From NCBI GenBank assembly GCA_031268195.1, contig JAIRXQ010000010.1, forward strand, positions 18,898-82,897: a stretch of DNA of 64,000 nt, in the 5' to 3' direction. This document shows, in pieces, positions 51,605 through 62,832 of the stretch. Position 1 is the stretch's first letter, and each line of letters starts with the position of its first letter. A program made the translations under genes and the position numbers. This stretch comes from Azoarcus sp. (GTDB taxonomy: Bacteria > Pseudomonadota > Gammaproteobacteria > Burkholderiales > Rhodocyclaceae). The notes beneath the pieces are model-generated. The model worked only from the letters and a program-made list of their open reading frames with translations. It was not told the origin of the DNA and searched no databases.

Positions 51605-52833
51605 GCGTTGCCTCCCCGTTTCAGCACCCGCACCTCCCAATCGACACGCAGCAGGATGCCCAGCGCGAGGCAGTTGGCGAGCAGGCCGGAGCCGCCGTAG
51701 CTCATCAGCGGCAGGGTCAGGCCCTTGGTCGGCAGCATGCCGACGTTCACGCCCATGCTGATGAACGCCTGCAAACCGATCCACAAGCCGATGGCTTGCG
51801 CCACCAGCCCGGAAAAATAACGTTCGAGCAGGATCGCTTCGCGCCCGATGACGAAGGCGCGCTGCACGAGCACCGCAAACAGTGCGATCACCACGAACAC
51901 GCCGACGAAACCGAGTTCCTCCGCGATCACCGCGAGCAGGAAATCCGTGTGCGCTTCGGGCAGGTAAAAGAGCTTCTGGATGCTGCCGCCCAAGCCCACG
52001 CCGAACCATTCACCACGCCCGAACGCGATTTGCGATTGCGACAACTGGTAGCCGCCGCCGAAGGGATCGGCCCACGGATTCAGAAAATCCAGCACCCGTT
52101 CGAGGCGGTAGGGGGCGATGTAGATCAGCACGACGAAACCGACCACCGCCGCCAGCCCCAACAGCAAAAAGACGCGGATATTGAGTCCGCCGAGAAACAG
52201 GGTGCCGAAGGCGATGGCGGTGATCACCACGAAGGTGCCGAAATCCGGCTCGAACAGCAGCAGGCAGCCCACGAGCAGGATCACGCCCATCATCGGCATG
52301 AAGCCGCGCTTGAAGCTTGGCATGACATCGAGCTTGCGCACCGTGTAGTCGGCGGCATAGATCGCCACGAACAGCTTCATCAGCTCGGAGGCTTGCAGGT
52401 TCAGCGGGCCCAGTTGCAGCCAGCGCTGCGAGCCGCCGACCCGGTGGCCGACGCCCGGAATCAGCGTCACCGCCAGCAGCACGATACCGCTCAGGAACAG
52501 CCACGGCGCGAGCCGTTGCAAATGCACCATCGGCACGCGAAACGCAATGAGTCCGAACACCACGCCCACACCAAGGAACGATGCCTGCCGCACCAGATAG
52601 TAATTGGCGTCGTAGCCGGTGAACCCGCTGGCCTCGGCGGTGGCGATGGAGGCCGAATAGACCATCACCAGCCCGAGCACGAGCAGCGCCAGCGCCGACC
52701 AGATCAGGGCTGGGTCGAGTTCGCTGACCGCCGTCTGCGGCTTCACCAGCCGTCCGACCGTGCGCGCGGCGATGCGGTCGCGTCCGGAGGACGTGGCAAG
52801 GAAACCTCGGCGCAGGGAAGTCGCCAGGCTCAT
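51601..52833 (-). CDS. ftsW: peptidoglycan glycosyltransferase FtsW
   Basis: A 410-residue SEDS-family membrane protein with about ten helices, the septal glycan polymerase that works with Fts[11 protein letters not shown], the [10 protein letters not shown] segment and [21 protein letters not shown] are signature regions. The ATG overlaps the murD stop by 4 nt; the longer frame upstream lies inside murD. Confidence 0.97.
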   Translation of the reverse strand: MSLATSLRRGFLATSSGRDRIAARTVGRLVKPQTAVSELDPALIWSALALLVLGLVMVYSASIATAEASGFTGYDANYYLVRQASFLGVGVVFGLIAFRVPMVHLQRLAPWLFLSGIVLLAVTLIPGVGHRVGGSQRWLQLGPLNLQASELMKLFVAIYAADYTVRKLDVMPSFKRGFMPMMGVILLVGCLLLFEPDFGTFVVITAIAFGTLFLGGLNIRVFLLLGLAAVVGFVVLIYIAPYRLERVLDFLNPWADPFGGGYQLSQSQIAFGRGEWFGVGLGGSIQKLFYLPEAHTDFLLAVIAEELGFVGVFVVIALFAVLVQRAFVIGREAILLERYFSGLVAQAIGLWIGLQAFISMGVNVGMLPTKGLTLPLMSYGGSGLLANCLALGILLRVDWEVRVLKRGGNA

Positions 52834-54197
52834 CGCGCCTCTCCCTGCAAAGCCCGCACCGTTTCGATGAACACCTCGGCGCGATGCGCGTAATTGCGGA
52901 ACATGTCCCAACTGGCGCAGGCGGGCGACAGCAGCACGCAATCGCCCGACTGGGCCTGACCCGCCAGCCAGCGCACGGCCTCTTCCAGCCGGGCGAAAGA
53001 GGCGGTCGGCAAGCCGCAAGCGGCAATGGCCTGTCCGATCGCGCCGCCGTCGCGCCCGATCAGGGCCACGGCGCGACCGTGCTGCGCCAGCGCGCTTTCG
53101 AGCGGCGCGAAATCCTGCCCCTTGCCGTCGCCGCCCAGCACGATGGCGAGCTTGCACCCCATGCCTTCGATAGCCGCCAGCGTCGCGCCGACGTTGGTGC
53201 CCTTGGAGTCATCGACATAGCGCACGCCGCCGAACTCGGCCACCGTTTCGACGCGGTGCGGCAAACCCTTGAACGTCCTGAGCGCGGGCAACACGCGCGC
53301 GGCCTCGACGCCGATGGCCCGACACAGCGCCAGTGCTGCCATGGCGTTGGCGGCGTTGTGCAGTCCCTTGATCGGCAGTTCGTCGAGCGAAATCAGGCGT
53401 TCCTTGCCGAAACAAATCGCGCCGTCTTCCAGCCCGTAATGCCCGGCGCGCGGCGCGGGATCGAGTCCGAACGTCACCATGCCGAGGCCGCAGGTGCCCA
53501 GCCCGAGGCTGTCGTCGTCGTCGCGGTTCAGGACCCGCTCGGTGGCGGGATGCTGAAAAATGCGCGCCTTGGCCTGCGCGTAGGCGGCCAGCGAATCGTA
53601 ACGGTCGAGGTGATCCTCGCTCACGTTCAGCACCGTCGCGGCGTGCGCCGCCAACCGATGCGTGATTTCCAGCTGAAAACTGGACAGCTCCAGCACCCAT
53701 GCTTGCGGCAGTTGCCCCGCATCGAGCGCTGCCGCCAACGCATCGAGCAGCGAAGGCGAGATGTTGCCGCAGGCAATGGCGGGCACGCCCGCTCCGTTGA
53801 GCAGATGCGCGGTGAGCGCCGTTGTGGTCGTCTTGCCATTGCTGCCGGTGATCGCCAGCACTTTGGAATCCGGCGCGACCTTGGCAATGGCATCGGCGAA
53901 CAGATCCACTTCGGAGACGATGGGCGAGACGCTTTCGGCGGCGACGATCTCCGGCGTCGCCCTCGGCACTCCGGGCGAGAGCGCCAGATAATCCGCGCCC
54001 GCGAACGTCTCCGCCGTAAACGGCCCGGCGAGCACGTCGATTTCCGGCGCGAAAGCGGCGAGCAGCGCACGGTTGGGCGGCGCCATACGGCTGTCGGCAA
54101 CGCGCACGCGCGCGCCTTGGCGATGCAGCCATTTGGCCATCGCCAGTCCCGACTCACCGAGCCCCACCACCAGAAAACGTTTGCGCGCCAGCTCCAT
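52830..54197 (-). CDS. murD: UDP-N-acetylmuramoyl-L-alanine--D-glutamate ligase
   Basis: A 455-residue ligase adding D-Glu. It has [15 protein letters not shown], the P-loop [30 protein letters not shown] and [12 protein letters not shown]. It lies 5 nt after mraY. Confidence 0.97.
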   Translation of the reverse strand: MELARKRFLVVGLGESGLAMAKWLHRQGARVRVADSRMAPPNRALLAAFAPEIDVLAGPFTAETFAGADYLALSPGVPRATPEIVAAESVSPIVSEVDLFADAIAKVAPDSKVLAITGSNGKTTTTALTAHLLNGAGVPAIACGNISPSLLDALAAALDAGQLPQAWVLELSSFQLEITHRLAAHAATVLNVSEDHLDRYDSLAAYAQAKARIFQHPATERVLNRDDDDSLGLGTCGLGMVTFGLDPAPRAGHYGLEDGAICFGKERLISLDELPIKGLHNAANAMAALALCRAIGVEAARVLPALRTFKGLPHRVETVAEFGGVRYVDDSKGTNVGATLAAIEGMGCKLAIVLGGDGKGQDFAPLESALAQHGRAVALIGRDGGAIGQAIAACGLPTASFARLEEAVRWLAGQAQSGDCVLLSPACASWDMFRNYAHRAEVFIETVRALQGEAR

Positions 54198-54202
54198 GTC
54201 CG

Positions 54203-55309
54203 TTATCTCAGCTTCAGCGTGGACAAACCGACAAACACCAGCATCAGGGTGATGATCCAGAAACGGACCACCACCTGCGTCTCCTTCCAGCCGCTTTGTT
54301 CAAAGTGGTGGTGCAGTGGGGCCATGAGCAGAATGCGCCGCCCCACGCCATACTTTTTCTTGGTGTATTTGAACCAGCCCACCTGAGTCATCACCGACAG
54401 CGTCTCCACCACGAACACGCCGCCCATGACGAACAAAACGATTTCCTGCCGCACGATCACCGCCACACAACCGAGCGCCGCGCCGAGCGCCAGCGCCCCC
54501 ACGTCGCCCATGAACACCTGCGCCGGGTAAGCGTTGAACCACAGAAAGCCAAGCCCCGCGCCGCAGATGGCGCCGAGCACGATGCACAGTTCGCCCGCGC
54601 CGGGGATGCGCGGCAGGCCCAGATAGGGCGCGAGTTCCGCGTGCCCGGAGACGTAGGCGAAGGCTGCCAGCGCCCCGGCGACCATCACCGTCGGCATGAT
54701 CGCCAGCCCATCCAGTCCGTCGGTGAGGTTGATGGCGTTGGAAGAACCGACGATGACGCAATAGGTGAGTACCACGAAGCCGAAGGCGCCCAGCGGATAA
54801 GCGATGTTCTTGAAAAACGGCACGATCAGTTCGGTCTGCGCCGGGTTGTCGGTGGAAAACGCGATGAAGAGCGCCGCCCCCACGCCGAGCACCGATTGCC
54901 AGAAAAACTTCCAGCGCGCCGCCAACCCGTTCGGGTCGCGGTAAACCACTTTTTTCCAATCGTCGTACCAGCCGACGATGCCGTAGCCAAGCGTGACCAC
55001 CAGCACCGTCCACACGTAACGGTTGGTGAGATCGCCCCACAACAGCGTGGTGATCGCCACCGAAATCAGGATCAGGATGCCGCCCATCGTCGGCGTTCCG
55101 GACTTGACCAGATGCGTTTGCGGCCCGTCAGTGCGCACCGCCTGCCCGATCTTCTTGGCGGCGAGCCAGCGGATGATGCGCGGCCCGAAGGCGAGCGACA
55201 GGAACATCGCGGTCATCGCCGCCAGCACCGTGCGGAACGTGATATAGCCGAACACCCCGAAACCGCTGACGTGCAGGCTGTTGAGCCATTTTGCAAATAT
55301 GAGCAACAT
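54203..55309 (-). CDS. mraY: phospho-N-acetylmuramoyl-pentapeptide transferase
   Basis: A 368-residue membrane enzyme that makes lipid I. About ten helices, with [41 protein letters not shown] and [13 protein letters not shown]. The ATG overlaps the murF stop by one base. Confidence 0.97.
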   Translation of the reverse strand: MLLIFAKWLNSLHVSGFGVFGYITFRTVLAAMTAMFLSLAFGPRIIRWLAAKKIGQAVRTDGPQTHLVKSGTPTMGGILILISVAITTLLWGDLTNRYVWTVLVVTLGYGIVGWYDDWKKVVYRDPNGLAARWKFFWQSVLGVGAALFIAFSTDNPAQTELIVPFFKNIAYPLGAFGFVVLTYCVIVGSSNAINLTDGLDGLAIMPTVMVAGALAAFAYVSGHAELAPYLGLPRIPGAGELCIVLGAICGAGLGFLWFNAYPAQVFMGDVGALALGAALGCVAVIVRQEIVLFVMGGVFVVETLSVMTQVGWFKYTKKKYGVGRRILLMAPLHHHFEQSGWKETQVVVRFWIITLMLVFVGLSTLKLR

Positions 55310-56700
55310 CAGCCAAGCCTCCCCGGATTCGTGGCGAGCGCGGCCAACGCGTCTGCCACCCGTTCCATGCGCATGAAGCGCGACCCTTTCACCAGCACCG
55401 TAGCGTTGGCCTCCAGCCGGGGCACGAGCGCTGCCACCAGCGATTCCACCGAACCAAAATGCAAACCCCCTTCGCCGAAGTTGCGCCCGGCCACTTCGCT
55501 CATCGTGCCGAGCGTATATAACGCGCCAATGCCCTTGCTCTTGGCGTAGCCACCGACTTCGTCATGCGCCTGCGCGCTGGTTTCACCCACTTCGCCCATG
55601 TCGCCCAGCACAAGGAAGGTCGCCCCCGGCATCTGCGCCAGCACGTCGATGCCCGCGCGCACCGAATCAGGGTTGGCATTGTAAGTGTCATCGAGGATCA
55701 GTGCACCTTGCGGCCCCTGCCGCCGTTGCAAACGTCCGTGCGTGCCGCCGTAGCTCGCCAGCCCCCTCGTCACCGCTGCAAGCGGCACCCCGGCGGCCAG
55801 ACATGCGGCGGCGGCGGCCAGCGCGTTCGTCACGTTGTGCTCGCCCGGCACGTTCAGTTCGCACTCGGCATCGCCCCAACGAGTGTCGAGCATCAGCTGC
55901 GCGCCGAGTCCATGCACCGCGGCGCGGCCATGCACCGTGGCGGCGTTCTTTATGCCGAAGGTCACGATTTCACGCCCGGCGTTGCCCGCCAGCCATACGG
56001 CGGCGTACGGGTCGTCGGCGTTGACCACCGCCACGCCCTTTTCGCCCAGCCCGTCGTAGATGCAGCCCTTTTCTCTGGCGACTTCGGCCAGCGTTCCCAT
56101 GCCTTCGAGGTGGGCGCGCTGCGCATTGTTGACCAGCGCCACCGTCGGGCGCGCAAGGTTCGTGAGATAAGCGATCTCGCCGGGGTGGTTCATGCCCATT
56201 TCGAGTACCGCCGCCTTGTGCTGCGCGGTGAGGCGCAACAAGGTGAGCGGCAGGCCGATATCGTTGTTGAAGTTGCCGCCGGTGGCGAGCACCGCATCAT
56301 CGTCCCCCGCCCAGGCGCGCAGGATCGCGGCGGTCATCTCCTTGACGGTCGTCTTGCCATTGCTGCCGGTGATGCCAACGAGCGGAATGGCGAAACGCGC
56401 CCGCCAGCCCGCCGCGAGAGTGCCGAGCGCGCGCCGCGTGTCATCGACCGTGAGGCGTATCGCCGTACTCGCCGGGTGTTCGGCTTCCCAACGCGCATCG
56501 ACCATGACCGCCGCCGCGCCATCTTTGAGCGCCGCGTCGATGAAATCGTGGCCATCGAAACGGTCGCCGCGCAGGGCGACGAAAAGCTGACCGGGCACGA
56601 TGGCCCGGCTATCGGTGCCCACGCAGCTGAATCGGGCCGCACCCGCAGCACGCGCGCCGTGGCCGGCAAGTAAAGCAAGCGCCTCGTCCAGCGTCAGCAT
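55309..56700 (-). CDS. murF: UDP-N-acetylmuramoyl-tripeptide--D-alanyl-D-alanine ligase
   Basis: A 463-residue ligase that completes the pentapeptide. It has [24 protein letters not shown] and [11 protein letters not shown]. The start overlaps the end of murE by 7 nt. Confidence 0.97.
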   Translation of the reverse strand: MLTLDEALALLAGHGARAAGAARFSCVGTDSRAIVPGQLFVALRGDRFDGHDFIDAALKDGAAAVMVDARWEAEHPASTAIRLTVDDTRRALGTLAAGWRARFAIPLVGITGSNGKTTVKEMTAAILRAWAGDDDAVLATGGNFNNDIGLPLTLLRLTAQHKAAVLEMGMNHPGEIAYLTNLARPTVALVNNAQRAHLEGMGTLAEVAREKGCIYDGLGEKGVAVVNADDPYAAVWLAGNAGREIVTFGIKNAATVHGRAAVHGLGAQLMLDTRWGDAECELNVPGEHNVTNALAAAAACLAAGVPLAAVTRGLASYGGTHGRLQRRQGPQGALILDDTYNANPDSVRAGIDVLAQMPGATFLVLGDMGEVGETSAQAHDEVGGYAKSKGIGALYTLGTMSEVAGRNFGEGGLHFGSVESLVAALVPRLEANATVLVKGSRFMRMERVADALAALATNPGRLG

Positions 56701-58190
56701 GCCTTCCCCCTTCTGGCGGCGAGCGCCTGTTCAGCGTGCGCCACATCCGAAAACGGATGGCGAACGCCGCGAATTTCCTGATAAGGCTCATGCCCTTTGC
56801 CCGCCAGCACGATCACATCGCGCGCATCGGCTTCGAACACGGCGCTGCGGATCGCCTCGGCGCGCTCGATGAGCGCGCCCGCGCCCGTACCCGTGCCGGC
56901 GAGAATGTCGGCGATGATGGCCTCCGGCGCTTCGGAGCGCGGGTTGTCGCTGGTGACGAGGATGCGATCCGCGAGCCGGCTCGCCGCCGCGCCCATCTGC
57001 GGACGCTTGCCATGATCGCGGTCGCCCCCGCAGCCGAACACGCACAGCAGCCGCCCGCCGCGCGATTCGGCGGCGGGACGCGCAGCTTCGAGCACCTTCG
57101 ACAGCGCATCCGGGGTATGGGCGTAATCGACGATGACGAGCGGCTCGTCATGGCCACCGACCAGCTGCATGCGCCCCGGCGGCGGGGTGAGCGTGCGCGC
57201 CACATCGAGCGCCGCATCGAGCGCGACGCCGCGCGCGAGCAGCGCGCCGAGCACCGCGAGCAGGTTGGAGACATTGAACGCCCCGGCCAGCCGCACCGCC
57301 ACTTCCACGCGCGTGCCGTTCCACGCCACGCCGAACGCCTGCCCACCGGCGCTGGCACGCAAATCGCATGCCAGCAGCGGGCGCACATGCGGCACGGCGG
57401 CAGCGCGAGCCGGGCTCAGGCTATAGCCGATCGTGTCCATGCCGCGCGCCGCAAGTTTTTTCGCCAGATCGAAGCCGAAAGCATCGTCGAGGTTGACGAC
57501 CGCCGTCGCGATGCCGGGCAACTCGAACAGCTTTGCCTTGGCCGCGCCGTAGGCTTCCATCGTGCCGTGATAGTCGATGTGATCGCGCGTGAGGTTGGTG
57601 AAGATCGCCACATCGAACGCCGCGCCGTTGACACGTTCCTGATCCAGCCCGATCGAGGAGACTTCCATCGCCGCCGCGCCCGCGCCATCCTTCACGAACC
57701 CGGCCAGCAGCCGGTGCAGTTCGAGGGCATCCGGGGTAGTGTTGAGCGCCATATCGAGCACGCCGGGGAAGCCGTTGCCGAGCGTGCCGACGACGCCGCA
57801 GCGCTCGCCCAAGGCTTCGATGGCGCGCGCCAGCCATTGGCTGACGGTCGTCTTGCCGTTGGTGCCGGTCACCCCCGCGAACCACAACTTTTCCGAGGGC
57901 CGCCCATAAATTTCATGCGCCAGATAGCCGCCGAGCGCGCGAAGCCCCGCAACGGGGAAAGCGCGCAACCGCTGACTCGCCGCCGGCAGCTGGAAGCCGT
58001 CGCCGCTCTCATAGAGCGCCGCCGCCGCGCCGTTGGCGAAGGCATCGGCAATGAAGCGCCGCCCGTCGCTCGCCGCGCCCGGCCAGGCCGCGAACACCTC
58101 GCCCGCGCCGCAGCGGCGCGAGTCGGCGGTAATGCCGTTCGCGTCGACCCCGGCTTGGGCAAGGCGGGCGAGCACGTCGGTGGCGCGCAT
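56694..58190 (-). CDS. murE: UDP-N-acetylmuramoyl-L-alanyl-D-glutamate--2,6-diaminopimelate ligase
   Basis: A 498-residue ligase. GVTGTNGKTTVSQW is the ATP site, and SDNPRSE carries the DNPR motif that marks meso-diaminopimelate specificity. AGGAGG lies 6 nt before the ATG at 58190, which overlaps the ftsI stop by one base; a GTG one codon upstream is less likely. Confidence 0.97.
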   Translation of the reverse strand: MRATDVLARLAQAGVDANGITADSRRCGAGEVFAAWPGAASDGRRFIADAFANGAAAALYESGDGFQLPAASQRLRAFPVAGLRALGGYLAHEIYGRPSEKLWFAGVTGTNGKTTVSQWLARAIEALGERCGVVGTLGNGFPGVLDMALNTTPDALELHRLLAGFVKDGAGAAAMEVSSIGLDQERVNGAAFDVAIFTNLTRDHIDYHGTMEAYGAAKAKLFELPGIATAVVNLDDAFGFDLAKKLAARGMDTIGYSLSPARAAAVPHVRPLLACDLRASAGGQAFGVAWNGTRVEVAVRLAGAFNVSNLLAVLGALLARGVALDAALDVARTLTPPPGRMQLVGGHDEPLVIVDYAHTPDALSKVLEAARPAAESRGGRLLCVFGCGGDRDHGKRPQMGAAASRLADRILVTSDNPRSEAPEAIIADILAGTGTGAGALIERAEAIRSAVFEADARDVIVLAGKGHEPYQEIRGVRHPFSDVAHAEQALAARRGKAC

Positions 58191-59938
58191 CACAAACCTC
58201 CTGGCGCCGGCGCCATCGCGGTCAGTTGCGGCGAGACAAGCGGCGCATCGGGCGCGACGCCGAGCGCGCGCAGGGAGCCTTCCACCACCCGCGCGAACAC
58301 CGGCGCGGCCACCATGCCGCCGAAATGCTGATCGGCGGAAGGCTCATCGATCGTCACCGCCACCACCAGCCTCGGATTGGAGGCCGGGGCAAGGCCCACG
58401 AAAGATGACACGTATTTGTTCACGTAGCGCCCGCCCTCGATCTTGTTGGCGGTGCCGGTCTTGCCCGCGACGCGATAACCCGCGACCTGCGCCCGCGTCG
58501 CGGTGCCGCCCCGGTCGACCACGGTTTCCATCATCCGCCGCACCTCGCGCGCCACGCGCGGCGAGAACACTTGCGTACCTTGCGGCGGCGTGTCGATGCG
58601 CGTGAGCGACAGCGGCAACAGATCGCCTTCGCGCGCGAAAGCGAGATACGCGCGCGCGACCTGGATCAGGGTCACGGAGAGGCCGTGTCCGTAGGACATC
58701 GTTGCCTGCTCGATGGGCCGCCACTCTTTCGCGGGGCGCAGATTGCCGCGCGCCTCGCCCGGAAAACCGAGATCGAGCGGCGCGCCAAAACCGAGACGAT
58801 CGTAATACGCCCACATCTGCTCGGGCTTGAAGCTCAGCGCCATCTTCGCCGCGCCGATGTTCGACGACTTCTGGATGACTTCGGCCACGGTGAGCGTGCG
58901 ATACGAATGCGTATCGTGGATGATGCGCCCGCCGAGGGAGAAATGCCCCGATTCGGTGTCGATTGCCGTCGTGGAGCGAAATTTGCCGCTCTCCAGCGCC
59001 ATTGCCGCAATGAACGGCTTCATGACCGACCCCGGCTCGAAAGTGTCGGTGAAAACGCGGTTACGCAATTGCGCCCCGGTGAGATGAGTCCGGTCGTTGG
59101 GGTTGAAAGTCGGCGCATTGACCAGCGCCAGCACTTCTCCGGTCTGGGCATCGAGCACCACCACCGACCCCGCCTTGGCGCGGTTGTGCTGCACCGCCTC
59201 GCGCAAGGCGCTGTAGGCGAGATACTGGATCTTGGCATCCATCGCCAGCGTCAAATCCTCACCGTTGCGCGGAGGACGGATCGACTCTGGATCGTCTACC
59301 ACCTGCCCACGCAGGTTTTTCTTGATGCGCCGCAGCCCCGCCTGCCCCGCCAGCACGCGCTCGAAGGAAAGTTCGATGCCTTCCTGTCCGCGATCCTCGA
59401 CGCTGGTGAAGCCCAGCATGTGCGCCATGACTTCACCGCTCGGATAGAAGCGGCGGAATTCATTTTGCTGGTGGATGCCGGGAAGACCGAGCGCCGCGAC
59501 CTTGCGCGCCAGCTCTGGCGGCACCTGCCGCTTGAGGAAAACGAAATCGCGCCCGGCGGCAAAGCGGGCGTTGAGCTCACGCACACCCATATCGAGCAGT
59601 TGCGCCAGTTGCACCACCTGCTCCGGCGTGAGCTGACGAGCGTCGGACGGAATCGCCCAGATCGAATTGACCTCCGTACTCCCCGCCAGCAAATTATCGT
59701 TGCGGTCGGTGATGCGGCCGCGCGTGGCAGGCACTTCGAGCACACGGGCATAGCGCGATTCGCCCTCGGCGCGCAGAAATTCGCTACGGAAAAATTGCAG
59801 ATAGAGCACGCCGCCCACCAGCGCGGTCATCGCCACCAACAACCCGCGCAGCACCAGCCGCGCGCGCCACTGCGGAACGCCCAGCTCCAGCAACGGATTG
59901 TGATTGAATGTGACGACTTTCTTGCGCGCGCGAGTCAC
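58190..59938 (-). CDS. ftsI: peptidoglycan D,D-transpeptidase FtsI (PBP3)
   Basis: A 582-residue class B penicillin-binding protein. One TM segment (about 28-48), a pedestal domain, then the transpeptidase: SVMK (SxxK, about residue 300), SSN (about 359) and KTGT (about 494). It starts with GTG in a GTGA overlap with the ftsL stop. Confidence 0.96.
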   Translation of the reverse strand: MTRARKKVVTFNHNPLLELGVPQWRARLVLRGLLVAMTALVGGVLYLQFFRSEFLRAEGESRYARVLEVPATRGRITDRNDNLLAGSTEVNSIWAIPSDARQLTPEQVVQLAQLLDMGVRELNARFAAGRDFVFLKRQVPPELARKVAALGLPGIHQQNEFRRFYPSGEVMAHMLGFTSVEDRGQEGIELSFERVLAGQAGLRRIKKNLRGQVVDDPESIRPPRNGEDLTLAMDAKIQYLAYSALREAVQHNRAKAGSVVVLDAQTGEVLALVNAPTFNPNDRTHLTGAQLRNRVFTDTFEPGSVMKPFIAAMALESGKFRSTTAIDTESGHFSLGGRIIHDTHSYRTLTVAEVIQKSSNIGAAKMALSFKPEQMWAYYDRLGFGAPLDLGFPGEARGNLRPAKEWRPIEQATMSYGHGLSVTLIQVARAYLAFAREGDLLPLSLTRIDTPPQGTQVFSPRVAREVRRMMETVVDRGGTATRAQVAGYRVAGKTGTANKIEGGRYVNKYVSSFVGLAPASNPRLVVAVTIDEPSADQHFGGMVAAPVFARVVEGSLRALGVAPDAPLVSPQLTAMAPAPGGL

Positions 59939-60213
59939 GGCTTATCCTCCAGCACCAGGATTTGCCCTGCCTGCGGTTGCAGCATCCCGAGCCTTTCGCG
60001 CGCAATTTTCTCAACATTGCGATGCGTGATCAGCGAACTTTGCTCGATTTGCAGATCGCCCCATTTTTTATTCAGCTCGCGCTCGGTTTTCTGCTCGGCT
60101 TCGAGGCCGCTGTACAGATTGCGCGCCACGTCGCGCGACTTGATGACCCCGATCGCACTAAAAATGGCAAGCACGACGAGCAACGCACCGAAGAAGGCTT
60201 CGAAGCGGATCAT
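59935..60213 (-). CDS. ftsL: cell division protein FtsL
   Basis: A 92-residue bitopic protein: a TM segment at about residues 5-25 and a periplasmic coiled coil (about 30-75) that pairs with FtsB and FtsQ. It overlaps rsmH and ftsI by 4 nt each. Confidence 0.93.
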   Translation of the reverse strand: MIRFEAFFGALLVVLAIFSAIGVIKSRDVARNLYSGLEAEQKTERELNKKWGDLQIEQSSLITHRNVEKIARERLGMLQPQAGQILVLEDKP

Positions 60214-61151
60214 GCCGCCCTCCTTCCGAGTCGCTCGGCCACCCGCATCGTGGCGCTGCGCGCCCGCGGATTGGCCGCCACTTCTTCTTGCCCGGCGCGG
60301 CGCGCCCGCCCCACCAGCGCCAGACGCGGCGGCGGCAGATCGGCCGCCTTGACCGGCAGGCGCGCGGGCAGTTGCGCCGGGCGCGACTCGTCACGCATGA
60401 ACCGCTTGACGAGCCGATCTTCGAGCGAATGAAAACTGATGACCACCAGCCGCCCGCCCGTGCGCAACCGCTCCACACACTGCGGCAGCACGCTCGTCAG
60501 CTCGCCGATCTCCTGATTAACGAAAATCCGTATAGCCTGGAAGCTGCGCGTCGCCGGATGCTGCCCCGGCTCGCGTGTGCGGACCGCCTGTTCCACGATC
60601 TTGGCAAGTTGTCCTGTGGTTGCAACAGCGCTCCCTGTCCGAGCATTTGCAATCGCCTTTGCAATCGCATGAGCAAACCGCTCTTCTCCATAGTCCCTGA
60701 GTACCTCGGTGATTTCGGCGACGGAGGCTTCCGCCAGCCATTGCGCCGCGGTGCGTCCGCGGCTGGTATCCATGCGCATGTCGAGCGGCGCTTCGAAGCG
60801 AAAGCTCATACCGCGCGCGGCAACGTCGAGCTGCGGTGAAGAAACGCCCAGATCGAGCAAGACGCCATCGATTTCATCCACGCCGAGACGCTCAAGCACC
60901 CTCTCCAGTTCGCTGAACGGCGCATGCACGAGCGTGAAGCGGGGATCGTGGATGGCGGCGCCAGCGTCGATGGCCTGGGGGTCGCGGTCGAGCGCGATGA
61001 GGCGCCCCGCTTCGCCCAGACGAGCAAGCACCGCGCGGCTGTGGCCGCCGCGCCCGAAGGTGCCGTCGACGTATACGCCATCGCCCCGGATCGCCAGGGC
61101 TTCGACGGCTTCGTGAAGCAACACGGCGATATGCATGCTCGCCCCGCCCAT
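60210..61151 (-). CDS. rsmH: 16S rRNA (cytosine(1402)-N(4))-methyltransferase
   Basis: A 313-residue SAM enzyme, formerly Mra[13 protein letters not shown] is motif [13 protein letters not shown] and [15 protein letters not shown] are family signatures. The ATG at 61151 (one-base overlap with the mraZ stop) gives the same N-terminal length as E. coli RsmH; an ATG 5 codons inside is possible. Confidence 0.97.
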   Translation of the reverse strand: MGGASMHIAVLLHEAVEALAIRGDGVYVDGTFGRGGHSRAVLARLGEAGRLIALDRDPQAIDAGAAIHDPRFTLVHAPFSELERVLERLGVDEIDGVLLDLGVSSPQLDVAARGMSFRFEAPLDMRMDTSRGRTAAQWLAEASVAEITEVLRDYGEERFAHAIAKAIANARTGSAVATTGQLAKIVEQAVRTREPGQHPATRSFQAIRIFVNQEIGELTSVLPQCVERLRTGGRLVVISFHSLEDRLVKRFMRDESRPAQLPARLPVKAADLPPPRLALVGRARRAGQEEVAANPRARSATMRVAERLGRRAA

Positions 61152-61594
61152 CACAAGGCCAGACTATCGAAACCGGGCGGCAGGCCCGTTTCGGCCAGCG
61201 CCATCATTGCTTGCTGTTGCCGCTGCCATTTCGCATCGGCCCACAGCTCGAAGTGAGATCCCTGCCCGACGAGCCACACCTGCTTTTCCAGCGCCGCGAA
61301 CTGGCGCAGGCTCGGCGCGAGCAGCACGCGCCCGGCGGCATCCAGCGCTTCGTCCTGCGCATAGCCGACCAAGAGACGCTTCAGCAGCGCGGCATGGGAA
61401 TCGAGGCTGGGGACGGCCAGCACCTGATCGCGAATGGGCGACCAGGCAGGCACGGGATAGACGAGCAGGCAGCCGTGCGGATGAGCGGTGATGACCACCT
61501 GCCCATCTTCCGAGGCCAACGCCTCACGATGCCGCGCCGGAATCGCAAGGCGTCCCTTGGCATCGAGATTGAGCGCCGTCGCTCCCTGGAACAT
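61151..61594 (-). CDS. mraZ: transcriptional regulator MraZ
   Basis: A 147-residue AbrB-fold DNA-binding protein, first gene and repressor of the dcw cluster. Each half carries a DxxGR motif: [14 protein letters not shown] and [21 protein letters not shown] lies 2-3 nt before the ATG. Box-like repeats upstream fit autoregulation. Confidence 0.96.
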   Translation of the reverse strand: MFQGATALNLDAKGRLAIPARHREALASEDGQVVITAHPHGCLLVYPVPAWSPIRDQVLAVPSLDSHAALLKRLLVGYAQDEALDAAGRVLLAPSLRQFAALEKQVWLVGQGSHFELWADAKWQRQQQAMMALAETGLPPGFDSLAL

Positions 61595-61943
61595 CGCTCC
61601 CCCTGCTCGCTTTACGGTGCACTGTGCACCACCAATCCCCACTATTGAAGCCCGGATTGTCGTTCATTCCTAAAAAAAAAGAAATTATTTTTTAGCATAA
61701 CAATCTATCGCCGCGCAATAAATCACAAAAAATCAGTATAGATAGCAATTGATCTTCATGGTCGACATTAACTTTTGCCAAGGCCATGAAAAAGTGGTGA
61801 AAAGTGGGATCAATGTCGGCCGGCATCCCGCCACGGGTGGCACACGGCCCGAGAGCAAGGCACAGTGCGGGAAAACACGCCGCGGGCGCGCCCGGCAGAG
61901 CACGAAAAGGCAGGGACGTGGGAAGGGACGCGAAAAAGAAAAA
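61595..61943 (-). other. 349-nt dcw control region between rnpB and mraZ
   Basis: No gene. Nearest mraZ lie MraZ-box-like repeats (61617-61642), then an A-run and an AT-rich stretch (61670-61750) likely to hold the mra promoter, then about 190 nt of ordinary GC-rich sequence up to the rnpB 3' end. Confidence 0.6.
61617..61642 (-). promoter_or_regulatory. MraZ-box-like direct repeats upstream of mraZ
   Basis: On the minus strand GTGGGG, GTGGTG and GTGCAC follow each other at exact 10-bp steps, the spacing of known MraZ operators (TGGGN-N5 repeats). The third box is degenerate and forms part of a GTGCAC-x-GTGCAC inverted repeat. Confidence 0.6.
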
Positions 61944-62364
61944 GGGAAGTTCGCCGATAAGCCGGGTTCTGTCGAGCGCACCGAAATGCGCCGGGCAGTC
62001 ATTCATCTTGGCGGCGCGTTACCGCGCCGCTCCAGCGGCCTACCCGGAAGCGGCGCGAGCCACGCCATCGCTTCCCTATTTGGCCTTGCCCCGGATGGGG
62101 TTTGCCGTGCCACCGCCGTTACCGGCGGCGCGGTGGGCTTTTACCCCGCCGTTTCACCCTTACCTGATCTCACACCTTGAAGAGCTCGCCCTTCAAAGTG
62201 GACTTTGCCGCTTTACGGCGGCGCCGTCCGAGCCATCGGCGGTTTGCTTTCTGTTGCACTTTCCGTCGCCTCGCGACGCCCGGCCGTTAGCCGACATCCT
62301 GCTCTATGGGGCCCGGACTTTCCTCCGCGCAACCCGTGCGCAGCGACTGCCTGGCGAACTTCCC
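61944..62364 (-). ncRNA. rnpB: RNase P RNA (type A)
   Basis: About 420 nt on the minus strand. The P1 stem is made by GGGAAGTTCGCC at the 5' end and GGCGAACTTCCC at the 3' end. Universal core parts are seen: GAGGAAAGTCCGGGC near the 5' end, and GAACCCGGCTTATCGG near the 3' end, which holds the GGCUUAUCGG element. TATAAT lies 7 nt before the 5' end, and TTTTTCTTTTT follows the 3' end as terminator. End positions are estimates. Confidence 0.95.
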
Positions 62365-62370
62365 GGGGAG

Positions 62371-62376
62371 ATTATA
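62371..62376 (-). promoter_or_regulatory. -10 box of rnpB
   Basis: A perfect TATAAT on the minus strand, 7 nt before the predicted RNA start. The -35 is not recognisable. Confidence 0.75.
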
Positions 62377-62495
62377 GCGGCGGGGTGCTGTACCAGGGCG
62401 GGCGGCGGCAGTGTGCGCGAGATTCTGCGACGCAATCAGTTGCCCGATATTTTCCGCCGCTGGCGCAAACATCGGCCAGCGGTCACGCATGTCCA

Positions 62496-62685
62496 TCACG
62501 CGAAACGTCGTGGAGCCACCGTGTAGCCGGTGGTGAGCGTGACTTCGGGCAGATCGCCCGTGCGCGTTACCACGAGCACATCGGATGTCTGAAACACCTT
62601 GAATGCGAACGGGAACGAAGTGTTGTAGCCATCGCCCAGGAACGGGCCTGCCTTGCGGACTTCGCTGGAGATCAGGATGGCCTAC
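62496..62685 (-). pseudogene. phage tail-fibre-like N-terminal fragment
   Basis: A 62-codon frame with SSEVRKAGPFLGDGYNTSF, then FPFAFKVFQTSDVLVV and VTLTTGYTV, the pattern of the N-terminal domain of T7-like phage tail proteins (TFPF-FKVF-ADV-VV ... TL-GTDYTV). No start codon remains: TAG stands where ATG would be, next to GCC. The frame closes early at 62496. It is antisense to, and abuts, the brnT remnant. Confidence 0.55.
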
Positions 62686-62832
62686 GGCGAGGCAAGGTAT
62701 TGTTCGCTCGCCTAGTTGAACGGTCGGGTGGTTTATCTGGTATGGACGCAACGAGAGGACGCGGTGCGCGTCATCTCCTGCCGCGAAGGAACACGACATG
62801 AAATCAGACGTTATAGCGAAAACGCCTTTTGA
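62680..62832 (+). pseudogene. brnT: brnT toxin remnant, 5' truncated, with in-frame stop
   Basis: The frame reads AYGEARYCSLA, then TAG at 62713, then LNGRVVYLVWTQREDAVRV and ISCREGTRHEIRRY, which is the C-terminal half of BrnT-type RNase toxins. The N-terminal half with the KHG core is missing, replaced by phage-like sequence. The brnA start lies inside this frame, as in intact brnTA operons. Confidence 0.65.

Noticed and set aside
62600..62680. Extending brnT upstream through a frameshift
   Set aside because: The apparent similarity in another frame is antisense to a clear tail-fibre-like segment and is better explained as a junction between unrelated fragments.
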